A stretch of DNA of 64,000 nt from Chinchilla lanigera (GCF_000276665.1 NW_004955435.1:3247798-3311797), one strand, 5' to 3'; shown: positions 45,066 through 58,184, numbered from the stretch's first letter. Program-made: numbers and translations. The notes: generated from the sequence alone by a model not told the origin.

Positions 45066-45739
45066 TTAGTCCAGATGGCAGACACATGCGGAACAAGAAT
45101 AACTTGAAATGCATATGTATCCATCTAGGTGCTACCGTGCTTTAAATCTAGAACGTTGCCAAATTATTTGTTAAAACTAAATGGATTTGTGCACGTGGAT
45201 GTTTAAGAGAATATAAATGGCAGTGAATACAATTATACGTCGGTCCTCGTTCTTTGCTGGTCTTTGTGAGAGGATTACTAACTTCCTTTGGCATTAACAG
45301 TGACTTGGCCACACACTTAGTTCTGCCTGGATACTGAAGCTCAGTAAAAGAAGACACTAGGCCATGCTTATATGCAAATCTGGGGACACACACCGTGCTG
45401 TGAGCATGAATAGAGAAGTTTATGAGACTGAAAGCGCATGCCCTTCGTAAGAACTCTTCAAAGCTTTTCTAGAAGTGTATATCGTACAAATTTGCACTTA
45501 TCTGGGAAGCCTTCCGGAGAATCTGTGCCTGAGTCAGCTTCATCAGTGGCCACAACCGTTATTTGGAAACTATTTCTGATTGGATGAGAGGAGCTGTTTC
45601 ATTTGAAATATTCCTTTCACTAGCAGTCGTGTTGAACCAATTTTCTTATGCTCTTTATACGTCTGTATTTTTCTTTAATGTAGGCTCATTTTCATATTGC
45701 CATAAGGAAAAATTATAACATAATTTCAAAATATTAAGA
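45066..45739. other. Unassigned sequence
   Basis: Nothing recognised. An 81-codon minus-strand frame at 45148-45393 has no motif. Confidence 0.5.
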
Positions 45740-45965
45740 ACAAAATAAAGAGGCAAAAGATGAACAGAGGAATAATATTTACAATATATTTGACAGTGCC
45801 ATTCATACAGAGATTTTTATCAATCAGCAAGAAAAGGGGGCCCCAATTAATGGGGGAAACTTAGCAGAGGACGTAAACACCCTACTTCCGGAAGAATACA
45901 TGCAGCTGTTATAGATATACATAAATAAGATGTTTACTAGGAAAATAACATTGAGATAAAAGATT
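45740..45965 (+). mobile_element. Probable L1M ORF2 fragment
   Basis: 'ttttatcaatcagcaagaaa' and 'acttagcagaggacgtaaac' loosely match the ORF2 stretch 'caaatcaataagaaaa / aggacttgaatagaca'. Confidence 0.4.
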
Positions 45966-46439
45966 TTTCTTTTTTTCACCCTCTTTCTCTCAAAACACAC
46001 ATAAGTCCTTAATTCTCTTTTTTTTTCTTGTATTTTTCAATTTCACCATCTTGAAATCAGACAGTGTATTTGCATTTGATTCCAAAATTTATGGTTCTTT
46101 TTTTTTTTTTACACTTGACTCTAATCTGTCCATAATTTGTTTTTCTGTAGCATATAAATTAGAATTTGGGATTTAAAAATTATATGTTTAGAGCTTTTTT
46201 TCTTATTTACAATGACCTTATGATTATCAGTGTGCTTTGCTACCAGTAGATGGTATGTAAATTAGAGCAGGTACATGGAAGTCAATCTCTTTGAATTTAT
46301 TCTAGTATCTGTAATCATAGATCTAAAGCACTGTACTTACTCTTATTTGTAAAAATTTGATAAAGCAGAACTCACCACAATAATAAATTAAATCACTTGG
46401 GCCCCATAAATTATCACATTTTAAGTCAGTGGAGTTTAA
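45966..46439. other. Unassigned; several T runs
   Basis: T runs near 46017-46026 and 46098-46110. No family recognised. Confidence 0.5.
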
Positions 46440-46560
46440 CAGGAAGATCTAGGTCTCGAAAATCCAGATTCAAGTTTAGCTCCATTATTTATCAGCTGTG
46501 TGACCTTGGATAAACTACCTGCCCTCCTGGACATCTATTTTCTCTATGTATAACTGTGTA
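46440..46560 (+). mobile_element. MIR SINE
   Basis: 'aaatccagattcaagtttag', 'tatcagctgtgtgaccttgg' and 'ataaactacctgccctcctg' are a clear MIR core. Confidence 0.85.
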
Positions 46561-47059
46561 TTTTGTAACTGTTTTTGTATTTACCAGGAGCTGCTGTAAC
46601 CTCATACATCCTCTAGAGAAGCAAAAGTTTTATTTTCACACTTTTACTTTTGCCAGTATAATAGATGAAAACAGGTATTTTCTTGTGCATTTAATTTATA
46701 TACTGTGACTGGCAGACGGAAGAAGAGTACTGGCTTAAAGTTTTGCTCATGGAACACTCTTCCCTATTCATTACCTGTAATTATCGTCAGTCCATCTTTC
46801 TATTGGATTGCTTTTATTTCTTCTTTTTAACTCTTTCAGATTTAGGGAGGGTAGGAAGAAAAGGAAAAAAACAAGCTCTCTTCTCACTCTTAAATTATGT
46901 GGAGGTTGAATTCCTTTTGGTAATCCAAACAGAAGCTACCATTTCACATAATTTTAAATAACCTCCATGTAACAAATTTCTAGTCGTATATTTATGTGTT
47001 TTCCTTAATATCTTTTGAAGTCAATTGATTTCCAGTCTCCTGAACTAGAAGGGTCCAGA
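46561..47059. other. Unassigned sequence
   Basis: Nothing recognised. Start of the repeat-poor interval. Confidence 0.5.
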
Positions 47060-47190
47060 TCAATGCTACTCAAACATGATATGAATAGGAAATATCAGAG
47101 GCCCATGGAGCTTTTGAGAAAGTCAAAATCTTGGCCCCAGGGCTGTTGAAACACATCTTTACTTTAGTGAGAGTCCTCACTGGGTGATGA
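47060..47190 (-). mobile_element. MER5/MER20-like hAT-Charlie fragment
   Basis: 'tcaatgctactcaaacatga', 'ggcccatggagcttttgaga' and 'cttggccccagggctgttga' follow the reversed MER5-type pattern (ctcaaacgtggt, cctgggagcttgttagaa, caggccccac). Confidence 0.55.
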
Positions 47191-50049
47191 GTAGATCAAG
47201 AAATCTAGCACAGCAGAGACATGAAGATAGATATCAACGTAAAAATCATCTATCTTTGATAACACAGGTTAAACTTTTCTATGTCATGTGAGTAGCATCT
47301 TCCTCTAATCTATAATCCGCTTCTATTTTTTATCCATGGTGACTTTTCCATCTATTGAAAAAGTGTTATGTATTCAAGAATGTTTATGCCATTGCTTATG
47401 AATTTGGAGTCTTGGCTCCTTTAGAAGAAGCTTACCCAACTCAAAATCAAAGAAATATTATTCTATATTTTACTTTAAAAATATATTTTAAATATGTTTT
47501 ATAGATTGTAATATTTTAATAATTCCATTTTTTAAAATTACACAATTTCTATCTGTGATAAATGTTTTGATTCAAAGCAAAACATAATAAATTGGAAGAG
47601 ACATGAATATGGAGTTAATTTATTAGGTATGATAGCCTATTTTATAACCAGCTTTTAAAAAAATCTCATGTTCGCTGGAATATTGATGTGTATTTTTCCA
47701 GATGCTTGCAAAGCCTTTCCAACCAAGAGGATAAAGCCTTCTGGAGACTAACTTATAAAATGACACAAAATGTTTTAAATTAGAGGATCAATAATCTAAA
47801 TAAGGCATAATGTTACTGGGCTGTTCTGCCTTTGGGGAATTACGTACACGGTAAAGAGGAGAATTCATCGGCTTTCCCATGACAACCAAGCTAGCACTGT
47901 AGGAGCACAGGTTGTGTTGCCAAACCCGTGATTTACTGCTGTAGTCACTCTCGGACCCAGGTGAAAGGAGCGTCAGACTGTCTGGGAGGTTCGAGAGGGG
48001 ACCTCTAATAATTCACGCTCAGTTGAAGTCTGCAGCACATCTAACTTCAAAAACTGTGAATTATAACATTTAAGAGCTCAGACAACAGTCACCTCATTCT
48101 CTGCTCCTCTGCCCAATACACTGTCCACCTCATTTAAGTCTCTGTCCCCCCCAGTTCAGTTGTTCCTCCTTAGGAAAAACAGGGACATACAAGAACGTAA
48201 TCTCCAATTAAATCTCCTGAACTTCCTTATACAACGAATAGGCTTGAGTGGTCAAAGCATACTCACTTAGTGTATGGTACAGTCTCCAATATAGTTTCAG
48301 GAATAAAAACAAATGAGGGCTTACTGTTAAAATGAGCGTTACTTTCTTATAATGAGGAGACATATTCGTCTTTTGGCTCTAACGTTTTGTCTCGTGAATA
48401 TCTCTGGGCCACCTTCTCCTCGATCACAATAAAGCTTTTACTGGAAAGAGAAAAGAATAACAACAACAAAGAATCACGCTTTTAATGGAAGTAGGAGACA
48501 ATGACTGTTAAGGATATCAAACTGAATAGCAAGTTTTATGTCCAGGTTTCTCCTGCTGCCATTTTACTGTTACTGAAATAAATATTGGCGACTGAAGCCT
48601 ATGAAAGTACATAAGCAGCCACATAAATCTGACTACGACTAAGTAATCCATCTCTTTACAGAGGAAAAAAATGTCTTCAAACAGTACAGATACTCTTTCT
48701 TTACTACCTTCAGATTTTTGTAGAACACATTAGAAACAAATTTGAAAATAGTTGTGCAGTTATATTTAGAGTTTGAAATTGCACCCATTTTCATTTCATT
48801 TCCAAGTAGTTACTGTGCAGATTGTTCCATTATTTTTCAAGTTATAAAGTAATTTTACTGAAATTTTTCAAAACACTTCGTTGGCATGAGGTAAAAACGC
48901 ACTTTGCTTACAGCCAAATGAAGCAAATTTCTGCCATCAAAACCCACTATTATTTTCCCTAAAAGTACAAAAGAAATCAGAATATATAGTTTCCCCTTTG
49001 AATATGGAACTTTCCTCTTAGGTATACATCTAATGTTTGTATCTGAGTTCTCAAGCAAAACTCTCCAATTGCAGTGAGAGATTATGCAATTTTTTATCTC
49101 CGTGGTATAAGTACACACCCAAGCCCAAGCATGAAACACGAGGAAAATATTATGCGTGTGAGGCTCATTTAGTAAATAGAAGCCTCATCTTCTAGTGCCA
49201 TGTGTATTTTTATGGAAATAAAATTGGAAAAGCAGATAGATTTCTCAGTGTTGCTAATATGGAAATACTACACTGACAAAGCTGGAGTGAGAAATGTCAT
49301 TGTTTTCAATACCTCAAATTTTGTAGCTGTTTATTATGTGCTTTTCCTCCATAAGTGTTAAAAGCTTGGCCAGAAAACCATTTAAAAATGTGTTCAGGTA
49401 GTTTTATATTGTGAACCCTGGAGATTCTTCTAGATATAGACAGCTTGTCTAAGAACAATAGTTTTATAGAACCTCTCACACTCTGTTTTTTTCTCTGTCC
49501 AGGTTATTTTTTTTAACTATTTCTTTCTCCTGACTGGCTTGGAGCTCTGTCGCTCCAACTGTTTCCTGCTGTAAGTCTAAAACCCTATCACTGGAGAGTT
49601 CTGCGTAATTGCCCATAATATGTACCACATTATCCATTTCAGGAACTCTGCTGAAAGACAGCAGCAATAAGGGGGTTTCTAAAGGCAGTCTGGCTTACAC
49701 TAATGGACCTAACAGGAAGGAAATGCAATTTGAAAGAAGCTGATGCATATGTTCTATTGCCGAATATAATGTTTGATTTAATTATTAACTGTCAGTGATG
49801 GAGAGGCAGACCCTGTTCAGCTCTACTTAGAGTGCAATGCTTTGCATTCAAAGAAAATAAATGATGAAAGTTTTGTCTCTCAGTCCATAACTGAACAAAA
49901 GAATATATTTCTTTTCACCAACAAGTCATCGTTTTCTGGACTGCCTCTACGTTAGGCACAAACGGGGCAAGGATTTATTTCATCAGTCCCCATTTGGAGA
50001 GCCCATGAGTACAAACTTCTGGCTAGCATTTTGTTTTCTGTCCCATGTT
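47191..50049. other. Repeat-poor unassigned sequence
   Basis: Almost 2.9 kb without a recognisable repeat, unusual in this window. No gene was recognised; a 94-codon minus frame at 48855-49139 has no motif. It may hold conserved non-coding DNA, which cannot be judged without alignment. Confidence 0.45.
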
Positions 50050-50153
50050 TCATTCCTTTCTCTCCCTCCCTCCCTCCCTCCCTTCTTTCCTCTCTTCCTC
50101 TCTTCCTCCTTCCGTCCTTCCTCTTTCTAACTTTCTCGCTTCCTTCCTTCCCA
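50050..50153 (+). repeat. Pyrimidine-rich low-complexity tract
   Basis: Runs of ccct, cttc and tcct units (for example 'ctccctccctccctccct'), imperfect throughout. Confidence 0.9.
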
Positions 50154-51189
50154 TTAGTATCATGCGGGAGAATTTCCCCTGATGTGTGATTCTGAGTTAA
50201 AGTTAGTGACTCCCAGACTGAGCAACTTTCTAAAGCCCCTTGCAGTTGGTGATCCCACCCTGCCTTGGCTGGCGGAAGATGTTTCAGTCAAGAGAGATAA
50301 AACGTGTAGCTGTCCCCATCTTCCCCTTTTCTCAGAATGAGTGATCTGGCACTCAGCCCCCGTCCATTTCTTTTAATTGGCATTTTGTGACTTCCAGTAA
50401 TGCTCTTCCTCATTTTAAAAGCCCATAATTGTATGTGAAAGGCAGAGAGCAAGATGTAAAGAACAAATTCATTAGAGAGCAAACATATGCAGGCCCCCTC
50501 TTAGTTACTTTATTCCTGTGTTGGTACAGAATGACCTAATATACACAAAGAAATGTGTATTAGCCCACTGAGTTTGCAAGAAAGCTCACTGAACAAAACA
50601 CTCTTTTGGGTTAGTCAGCTGGAAAAGAGCGGTTTAGTGCTACATGTAAACAGAATAACAGAGCTATGTAATTTTAGTTGTGCATTTTATATCTATCTGG
50701 TGAGATTATTATCTTTGACTCCAGCCTAGGCAGATGCATAACTGGGGCTGAAATTAAACAATAGTGATGATATTTGGAGTTTTTCCAAAATGCTCTCTAT
50801 TGTTTATGTAAGTGGCTCCAACATCATTATTTGATCCATAATTTCTCATTTTTTATTACACATATGTTCTTGCATATAACAGCACACAACATCAACTCAG
50901 TGGGAGGCATTTTTCTTTACGATTTCAAAAGGAATTGTTTATTTTTGTCAGGAGGATAATAGAAAGTAATGAAGCTTCCTGGAAATACAATACCACAATT
51001 CAAATGTCTAATTGATTTAGACAGTTTAAAGAAAAAAATATAAGGGCAGTCTATATTTTTCTTTTCCCTAACAGCACAAGTATCTTATTTGAAAGTTGTC
51101 ACTCTTAGTCTGGGCTAAGGGATTTACTACTTTAGTTATGAATGACTGGAATCTGGCTCATGTGGAATGATTAGCAAACAAATAGAGCT
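50154..51189. other. Unassigned sequence
   Basis: Nothing recognised. Confidence 0.5.
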
Positions 51190-51335
51190 TAATTCTAATA
51201 TTCTCAATTCTAAAGAATTTAGAGCAATATGATTTACCCATGGCAATGTCTAGTAAAAGGTTCAAAACTCAGGTCCTAGAAACATACCAAGCACAGATAA
51301 TAAATGATTCCCCTCAGGCCCTATTATTTAAATCA
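51190..51335 (-). mobile_element. Possible MIR, antisense
   Basis: 'atttacccatggcaatgtct' and 'aaaggttcaaaactcaggtc' resemble the reversed MIR 5' half. Confidence 0.4.
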
Positions 51336-51660
51336 AGCTGGAAAATAGCCATTCTTTCTTTTTTTCTCCAAACTGAATAGTTAGGTAAGTACAACAAACT
51401 TTTAAAAAGGATTTTAAGGGAATTTAAATCTTGCTATAATTGTTTTTGTTGTATTTTAGATCACTTGTCATTTGTTGTAATGTAAAATATATGTGTAAAA
51501 ATACTTTTACTTTACTTCTAGAGATGTGTTATTTCATATTTGTAGTATAAACAGATTTTCAAAGGATAAAGGTTTTATGTATTTTAAATGTTCAAAGAAA
51601 ATATACATTTGGACCCATGGCCTGCCTGTCCTTTCCAAAATTAAGAAATAATATGTATGG
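51336..51660. other. Unassigned sequence
   Basis: AT-rich, nothing recognised. Confidence 0.5.
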
Positions 51661-51856
51661 ATAGCCAGGCATGGTGGCTCATGCCCGTAATCTCAGTACT
51701 CTAGGAAGCTGAAGCAGGAGAATTTCAAATTCAAGGGCAGACTGGGCAATTTAGCAATTTAGAGAGACTCTGTCTCAAAATAAAATATAAAAGAAGGGCT
51801 GGGGATATAGCTCGGTGAGAAGGTTTTGGGTTCAATGCCTGGTGCCATCAAAAGAA
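51661..51856 (+). mobile_element. B1-dID dimeric SINE
   Basis: The B1 half ('agccaggcatggtggctcat', 'agactctgtctcaaaataaa') is followed by the dID half ('ggctggggatatagctcggt', 'tttgggttcaatgcctggtg'). Both halves are in sense, which shows the dimer order directly. Confidence 0.9.
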
Positions 51857-52020
51857 ACACAAAGAGTAAATATTACGTGTAGCTTCAGGCTTATTGTACT
51901 GAGGAAGAGGAAAAGCTGCTTCTGGTTTGGGGCAGTCACCCCCCAGTATATACACACAAGTGCAGGGAACCTCTGCGGAAAGCACAAACTCGCTGAAAGG
52001 TACAGATTTGTTTTGTTTTG
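51857..52020. other. Unassigned sequence
   Basis: Nothing recognised; directly upstream of the CpG-rich block. Confidence 0.5.
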
Positions 52021-52440
52021 TCAATGTCCACGAGAGTCTATCAAATGGGGCTGAAGTCACTTCAAGGGCACAGTACGGACATGCGGACTGGGAGGAAGGG
52101 ATCCCCCGGTGCTAAGAGATTCGTGCACGAATACACCGCGGGTACTGGGCTGTGCGGTGTGTCCGCATCGCGAGTGACGTTCCTCCCCGCAGCCGCACAG
52201 GTGTCCTGGCTGCATGCTGACCAGCAAGATGCATCTGCACACGAACGTCTGGGCAGGGACTGGCCAAGCATTCTCAAGTGCAGAGTCGTGGACAGTGGGC
52301 CTCCTTCGGCTTTCCTCGGCACCCAGAGACGTATTTGCATGTCGAAAAAGGCGCGCTCACTCAGCCGTTAGAGATTTCTGCGTGCATGCGAGGGACGAAG
52401 CGGCGGCAGGCAGACAGTGACTAACACGCCGCCTGAGTTT
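52021..52440. promoter_or_regulatory. CpG-island-like block, candidate promoter
   Basis: By hand count 32 CpG fall in these 420 bp, in a GC-rich segment surrounded by AT-rich, CpG-poor DNA. It is not a recognisable repeat. A splice-donor-like ACAG|GTAATG follows on the plus strand at 52555-52564, so a first exon running out of the block is possible. Overlapping frames of 61-117 codons on both strands (for example 52018-52371 plus) match nothing I know, and are expected where stop codons are rare. No TATA box is evident. It may be a promoter of a non-coding RNA or an alternative first exon. Confidence 0.45.
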
Positions 52441-53800
52441 AAGACAACTTGATAAAAGTTTTTGGGTTATGTGGGAGAGGAAATTGCTCCCCTAAATAGG
52501 ACTGGGTCTCCAAGGAGATAGAGGTCGGGGGGTCGTCAGAAGAAAAGCAGAGAGACAGGTAATGTTTATGCAAAAGTTCCCTGTTGTGTTTCCTTCATTT
52601 TGCTGTATTCAGTCCTTTTTATTTTAATGCCTCCCTTTTTCCTCCTCAGGGACACCTCTGCTCTTTTCCTTCTTCTTAAAATAAGAACTGAATTTTAGTT
52701 GAGGGGATTTTCAGAATACAAAATATGGCAAGTTGGATTAATTAGAATATTTCACAGAAACTTCCCTGCTTTCAGTTATGCTCTTGACAAAGACAAATGC
52801 AAATTCTTACAAGATTTATAAACTTGAGTCGCATTTTGTGGATACGTTTCTATAGGTGCTAGACAAGTACAGCAGCATAAGAAAGGAGGAAACAACTGAA
52901 AAAATGAACAAATGGAAGCTATGCTGCACATGTATTCACAACTCGTGAAATGTATTCAGTTCCAAATTTTTATTTTGTCCATCTGCCCTACCATATATAA
53001 CAACACTATAATTCATCCCAAAGATACCCCTATGCTAAATATTTAACACTCATGTGAATCACCTTGGATTTTTGTTTTGAATGGTTTCCTTGTGCCTGCA
53101 TAAGTTTCAACCTAAAAATTGCCCTCTGGAAGAAATAACATCATCCCTAAATCCATGTAAACAGACTACCATCTTTGACTCTATGTGAAGTTCACCAACT
53201 TATATCCAAAAGCCAGGACGTAAGCTCCGTGGGAAACAGCCACACCCGCAGCAGTCTCTCCTTTATCAGAGCCCATGTTCACCTTCTTCCCAAAGCCGGC
53301 TCTCACCAGGTTCCTGATAGACTCCTCTGCTATCGTTCCAGTGGCTGACAGAAGATGCAGCAGGCAGTAAAATCCATATATTAACAACATTTGCTAGACT
53401 TATTCAAATTCAGCATTGATTTTTTTTAACTTCTAAGCACTGGGTGTTCCAGCTAATATAAATATGTTCTTCATAGTAGGATTACATTTTTAATTGTAAG
53501 GAAACATAAGATCTTACAGAAATATCTCCAAGATTCTAACGTTTTCCAAAAGTCCATTTCATCAGCATCAGTAACAATAAATACTAGAAGACAACGATGT
53601 AAGGGTCGACATTGTGTGAAGAAAAGCTTCTCATCCCTGTTGCTCCTGACACCCCACACAAGGACAGCAGCCCTGCACCAGAGACCTGTGTCTTCTCCTT
53701 CCCTTCAAGTCTCTGTTCCAGGGACTTCTGTTGTAGAATTATTATCATAATAAACTTAACTGGATAACAAATGAATGCATGCTTATTTGAAGGAGTTTAA
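52441..53800. other. Repeat-poor unassigned sequence
   Basis: Nothing recognised; contains the donor-like site mentioned for the CpG block. Confidence 0.5.
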
Positions 53801-53809
53801 TCCATACGC

Positions 53810-53832
53810 CGAGAGAGAGAGAGGGAGAGAGA
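53810..53832 (+). repeat. (GA)n short microsatellite
   Basis: About eleven GA units with one ggga interruption. Confidence 0.85.
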
Positions 53833-56800
53833 ATAAGAATAACTCAACAACATCCAAGAAAGACACTTTAAATATAAGGATTTAGAAAATAAACAGAATC
53901 TGGCATGCAGTAAGTTGAAATTATAATCAAGCTTATTCAATTGCTTAAAATCTTCTTTTTAGAAAAAGATGGAGAATAAAAAGTGATGAGACATTTTATT
54001 TTACTAATTTCATCGTGAAAAATCTTATCCTCATTTGTTTAAAATTTGTAAGGACATTTGAAATGAATGGGCTTTAAGCTGAGATGCAGGCAAATCCTCT
54101 GCACGAGGGCTTGTGTGAGAATCCTCCCAACTGCTCTTTCCTTGTGACTCCCAGAATGCATTGCAGTTGAATAATTATCATGGGTACGGCCCATGTAGAC
54201 ATCTTAAATAGCACTGTGGCTACGGAGTCCTCCCTATCTCGTTGTCTTGTAAGGAGGAGAGTCATTTGTATTATTTGGCACTGGATGTAATTAGTATATT
54301 CTAGGAAAAGTTATCTGAAAGTAAAATAATATTTATTGAGGATATTTTGCTTGAGAATAGAAGTTAAAAAAACTGACATGATCAGAGTCAATTTTAATAA
54401 ACTACAGTTTTTACTTTTGTATGGGGAAGCTGAAGTTACTGTGGAAAAGCAATATTAAGCTCATTTGAGATTTGGTATGAGGTTCCTGAAATACATTGTG
54501 TGAAAAAAAAAAAAGTTCTGCAAAAGAAAACATGGAAAGTATATATACTTACTTATTTTAGCCATGTCTATTCATATAAATTAATTTGGATAGCGAGAAG
54601 TTGAAATCAAATCATTATTTTCTTTGAAATAGCCAATTAGCTTTTGACTGAATAACTTAGCTCCCTTCCCCGTTACCCCAAAGTTCTCTGCCTACTTTCC
54701 ATCAGCCAATTTAAACTTAAAAAAAGAGCAAAGTGTAAGAAAAAGAGAAAAACAATAAACATTCCAGAAGTCCTGGGAGTCTACATGGCATAAGAAAATT
54801 TGTGTTGTTTGGAGCTTCAAAGGAGAGAAAAAAAGACTAAATGAAGGAGTCTCAGGGAAAAGGAAAAGGGTTTCCCTGAGCAGTCCTTCCGTACTTACTG
54901 CCGAGAGCAGAGCTTATTGAGCAAGTGACCTTTATGAGATTATTGTTTATGATCACTTGGCGTGTGCCAACAGGGGTAGGGCGGAATATTCCAATTTATT
55001 TCAAAGGTTACATAACAAAATTGAGTAAGCAGTACAACTACATTATCATGTGGTAGAACTTTTACATAAGAAGTTGGAGCTGAATCACCAGCATTGTTTC
55101 CCTTCAACCTAGTGTGTTTTGATTTCTGCTCTGTGAAACATGTCCCTTCTGATTCGGAAATGGAATAGAGTGCCATGATGCAAATAAAGGGAAAAAACAT
55201 TGCTGTTTGCTGCTGATATTGTTTTTCCAACTGAGAAACTTGACTCGAGCGTGAGAGATCTATGGAATTATTTTCTCAATGTACTCCATACAAAAGTAAT
55301 GAAATTTAATTTCAACTTCCACTTTTTTTTTTTAACCGAGCCAGCACCTATAGTGCTTGAAATAACACACAAAAGCATCACGTGGGCTGAAGCAAGGAAG
55401 AATTCTGCTTCTAGGAGGGAAGGGAAATTGAGCAACAGGGACAGATTTTCCTCCCAGCCCTTCGAAGGCTTTTAGGGAGAGGCTGTTGTGCATTTTGCTG
55501 TCTTCAATTTTCCCATCCATGCAGCTCACCGTTTGCGTTCAGTGAGCCTGCTCATGCTCAGGCTTATCACGGTGGACAGAGTGAAACGTAAGCCAGGATG
55601 CCTCCTTTGCTCTTTCCTCAACTGTCAAACTCCGTTGCCGGAGAAGCTCCAGTGCAGGGTTGCCAACAGCTAACCTCATTTCCTTTTTAAATTAGCTACT
55701 TGGAAGAAGAGGACCACTGCTACACGGGGTGGAGAAACAATTCTTTAATCTGAATGTCAATCCACAGCTGTGGACTTAATGTCTATTTTACCTTCAGCAC
55801 ATTTTGGTGTCAGAGTTCAACAATGAGGCAATCACTTTCTCTTAGGGACAAGAAATATAAATAGAGCAACTGTCTTCTCATTTTCCTTTCTTCTCTGCTC
55901 CTGAATCTTCCCCAGGAATTGCAGACTGACAAAAGCCACGGACTCTAACTTTTAGCAAGGACTGAGGTGGAGTCCTGGGATAGAAAACATCCCCACCCAC
56001 CCATCCCTGAAACTAGGAATTCTAAAGTGAGACTCTGTATGCTTAAACCACAAACACACTCCACACTGGGAGCGCAGAAGAGTCCAACACACCATGCTCT
56101 GGCATCAGAGCCCCGTGAAATAAGAGAATCAGAATGGTCCTGCAGCTTTTGCAGTGGCCTCTGATCTCCACCGTCTCTAATGCCTGTTCTCACGTGTGTT
56201 TCTCTGGGTTCCTGAGCTAACTCACAACGTGGCTCCCTGGGACTTCAAAGCCCGCTTTCCCCCTATGTCCGGTGAAAGGGAATTTAAAGAATGGCAGCAA
56301 TGAAGCAGGCTTAACACTGGACACTGGATCTTGAGGTAAACAAATCTGAAAGACTTTACGCAGAAATAGAAAGTTGCATCAGCACAGGAGAAAGCCGAGG
56401 GGCTCAAGCTGTGTGGCTCCTGCTGGTGCTGCTGGCAGGTTTCACAGGCCTGTCCCTCACCCTGCACACCGACAGGGGCCTGGCAGGAGCTGCTGTGATG
56501 GACTGTTTTCTCACTCTGCAGCTGAAAGAATGCGCTTAGACAGTATTCAGTACGCTGGATCTTTGCAGGATCCATTAGTTTATTCTGTTCTTCCTCGTTG
56601 CATTTACCTACTTGCTAAATGTTTTTCAAGTACCTTCATCAGGGACAAACCCTTTTCTATACTTTATCTCATTCCAGAAGGATTCTATTCCTGTTTACAT
56701 GTTAAAGAATTGAGCAGCAAAAATATTAGTTTACTTGGCCTAAGTCGCAACTAATAGGTGAGGACTCAATGGACAGAGGACGTCGGCTTCCTGGCCCACC

Positions 56801-57065
56801 GCCTGTGCCCCGAATGCAGTGGAACGGCTGTGGTGGAAGCAGACTAGAGAGTGGAGATGTCTGAGGAGATTTGTGGGGAAAGTCCCTTGGGACAGGGCTT
56901 GAAGACTAGATGGGTTATCAGGGTTCTGTATTTATTCAAAATAGAAAGCCAATGTACCTCAACACATGGGAGGTACTGAAGTAGGAGGACATAAATGAGT
57001 TCTGGAAGAGATGAGAGTTATGACATGCTCAGAGTGACACAGGAAGGACTGGATGTGTGAGCTGG
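53833..57065. other. Repeat-poor unassigned sequence
   Basis: 3.2 kb without a recognised repeat. Open frames at 55200-55475, 56222-56575 (minus) and 56374-56754 lack known domains. A 12-base A run lies at about 54503-54515 and a T run at 55325-55333. Confidence 0.45.
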
Positions 57066-57225
57066 GTTTGCTAGGCACAGTGCGGCCCAGTCTATAATCC
57101 TAGCACTTGGGGGCTGAGGCAGGAGGATCTCAAGTATGAGACCAGCCTGAGCTATGCAGTAAGTTCAAGACCAGCCTGAGCTACATAATGAGATCCTGTC
57201 TCAAAAGAAAGAAAAAACTCAGATA
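57066..57225 (+). mobile_element. B1 SINE with internal duplication
   Basis: 'ggcacagtgcggcccagtct' and 'gggggctgaggcaggaggat', then two tandem 'agaccagcctgagcta' blocks and 'aatgagatcctgtctcaaaa'. Confidence 0.9.
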
Positions 57226-58184
57226 ATAAAGGGCCTTAAAACCACACTGAGAACACGGCATGCATGAAGCCAGGACAGGACAGGAGGAAATGTTTCTGGG
57301 CATAGGTAGGCGATGTCAGACTGTGCTTTCGGATGATTTTCCAGCACTGGTGTGAAAGGAAGCTGCAGAAAGAAAGAGACTGGAGGCAGAGATGACTGTG
57401 CTTAGAATGCCACTAAAATATTTCAGACTGGAAGTAAAAATATCCGCTATGTGTCGAGGTGAAGGTGTGAAAGGAAGGAGGTACACACCAGGGATTTGCC
57501 ACGAGCGTTGTGCTGTTTGGAAGATGAAATCCCACCTGTGAGTAATGATCGGTCTCCGTGAGACAGGGAAAGTGTAGGGTTTGCTGCAACTGGGTCAGAA
57601 ACGGCGGCTGGCCAGTTTCTAGACCTATAAAAGGGACCGGACCGAGGCGGACTTCCGCCCTGCATAGCATGCTGAGGACCTGGGGGTGGGCTGGGACAGA
57701 GCCTCTGTGTGCGCTGGTGCCACTTCTCTCTGCTTTGCACTTTAGTGCACCAAGACCTCCACTTCCCAGAGGAGTGCAGAAGCTCCTGCTAGCGGTTTCT
57801 CCTCTGCCCTGCCTGACTTCCATGCTCCACCTGATCTCACTAGTCTGCAGAAGGCTTGATGGGTCTACTAACTTCACCGCTATCCTTCTGCCCCTTCTTC
57901 TGCACATCCAGCTGCTGGAAAGCACTGTATATATCCTTGGTTGGCTCTAATAGCAGCACCTCAGTCCAAGTGAAGAAGTAAATTGGAACTGACACTATCC
58001 ACTTAGAGTTTTAAGTATTTGTTTCTGGACTCTTTCGGAGCATTTACCGGTTAAGATCAAGTAAAATACATTGTTTTCTTCTGTCTTATCTATCGTCTTC
58101 CTTCAAAAGGTCTTTTAGAGCCCTGGAAACAACGGTTCCTTAATCTTACTAGCATCTTTGTGTTGAAGGGGGGACACAGTAACT
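57226..58184. other. Unassigned; moderately GC-rich in 57.5-57.9 kb
   Basis: Frames of 170 (57413-57925, minus) and 130 codons (57558-57950, plus) overlap on opposite strands. Neither shows a signal peptide, domain, biased codon use or splice context I can support. The 170-codon frame is the longest in the window, and still likely chance. Confidence 0.4.

Noticed and set aside
57413..57950. Longest open frames (170 codons minus, 130 codons plus)
   Set aside because: They overlap on opposite strands in a moderately GC-rich stretch, have no domain, signal peptide or splice context, and are of a length expected by chance when stop codons are thinned.
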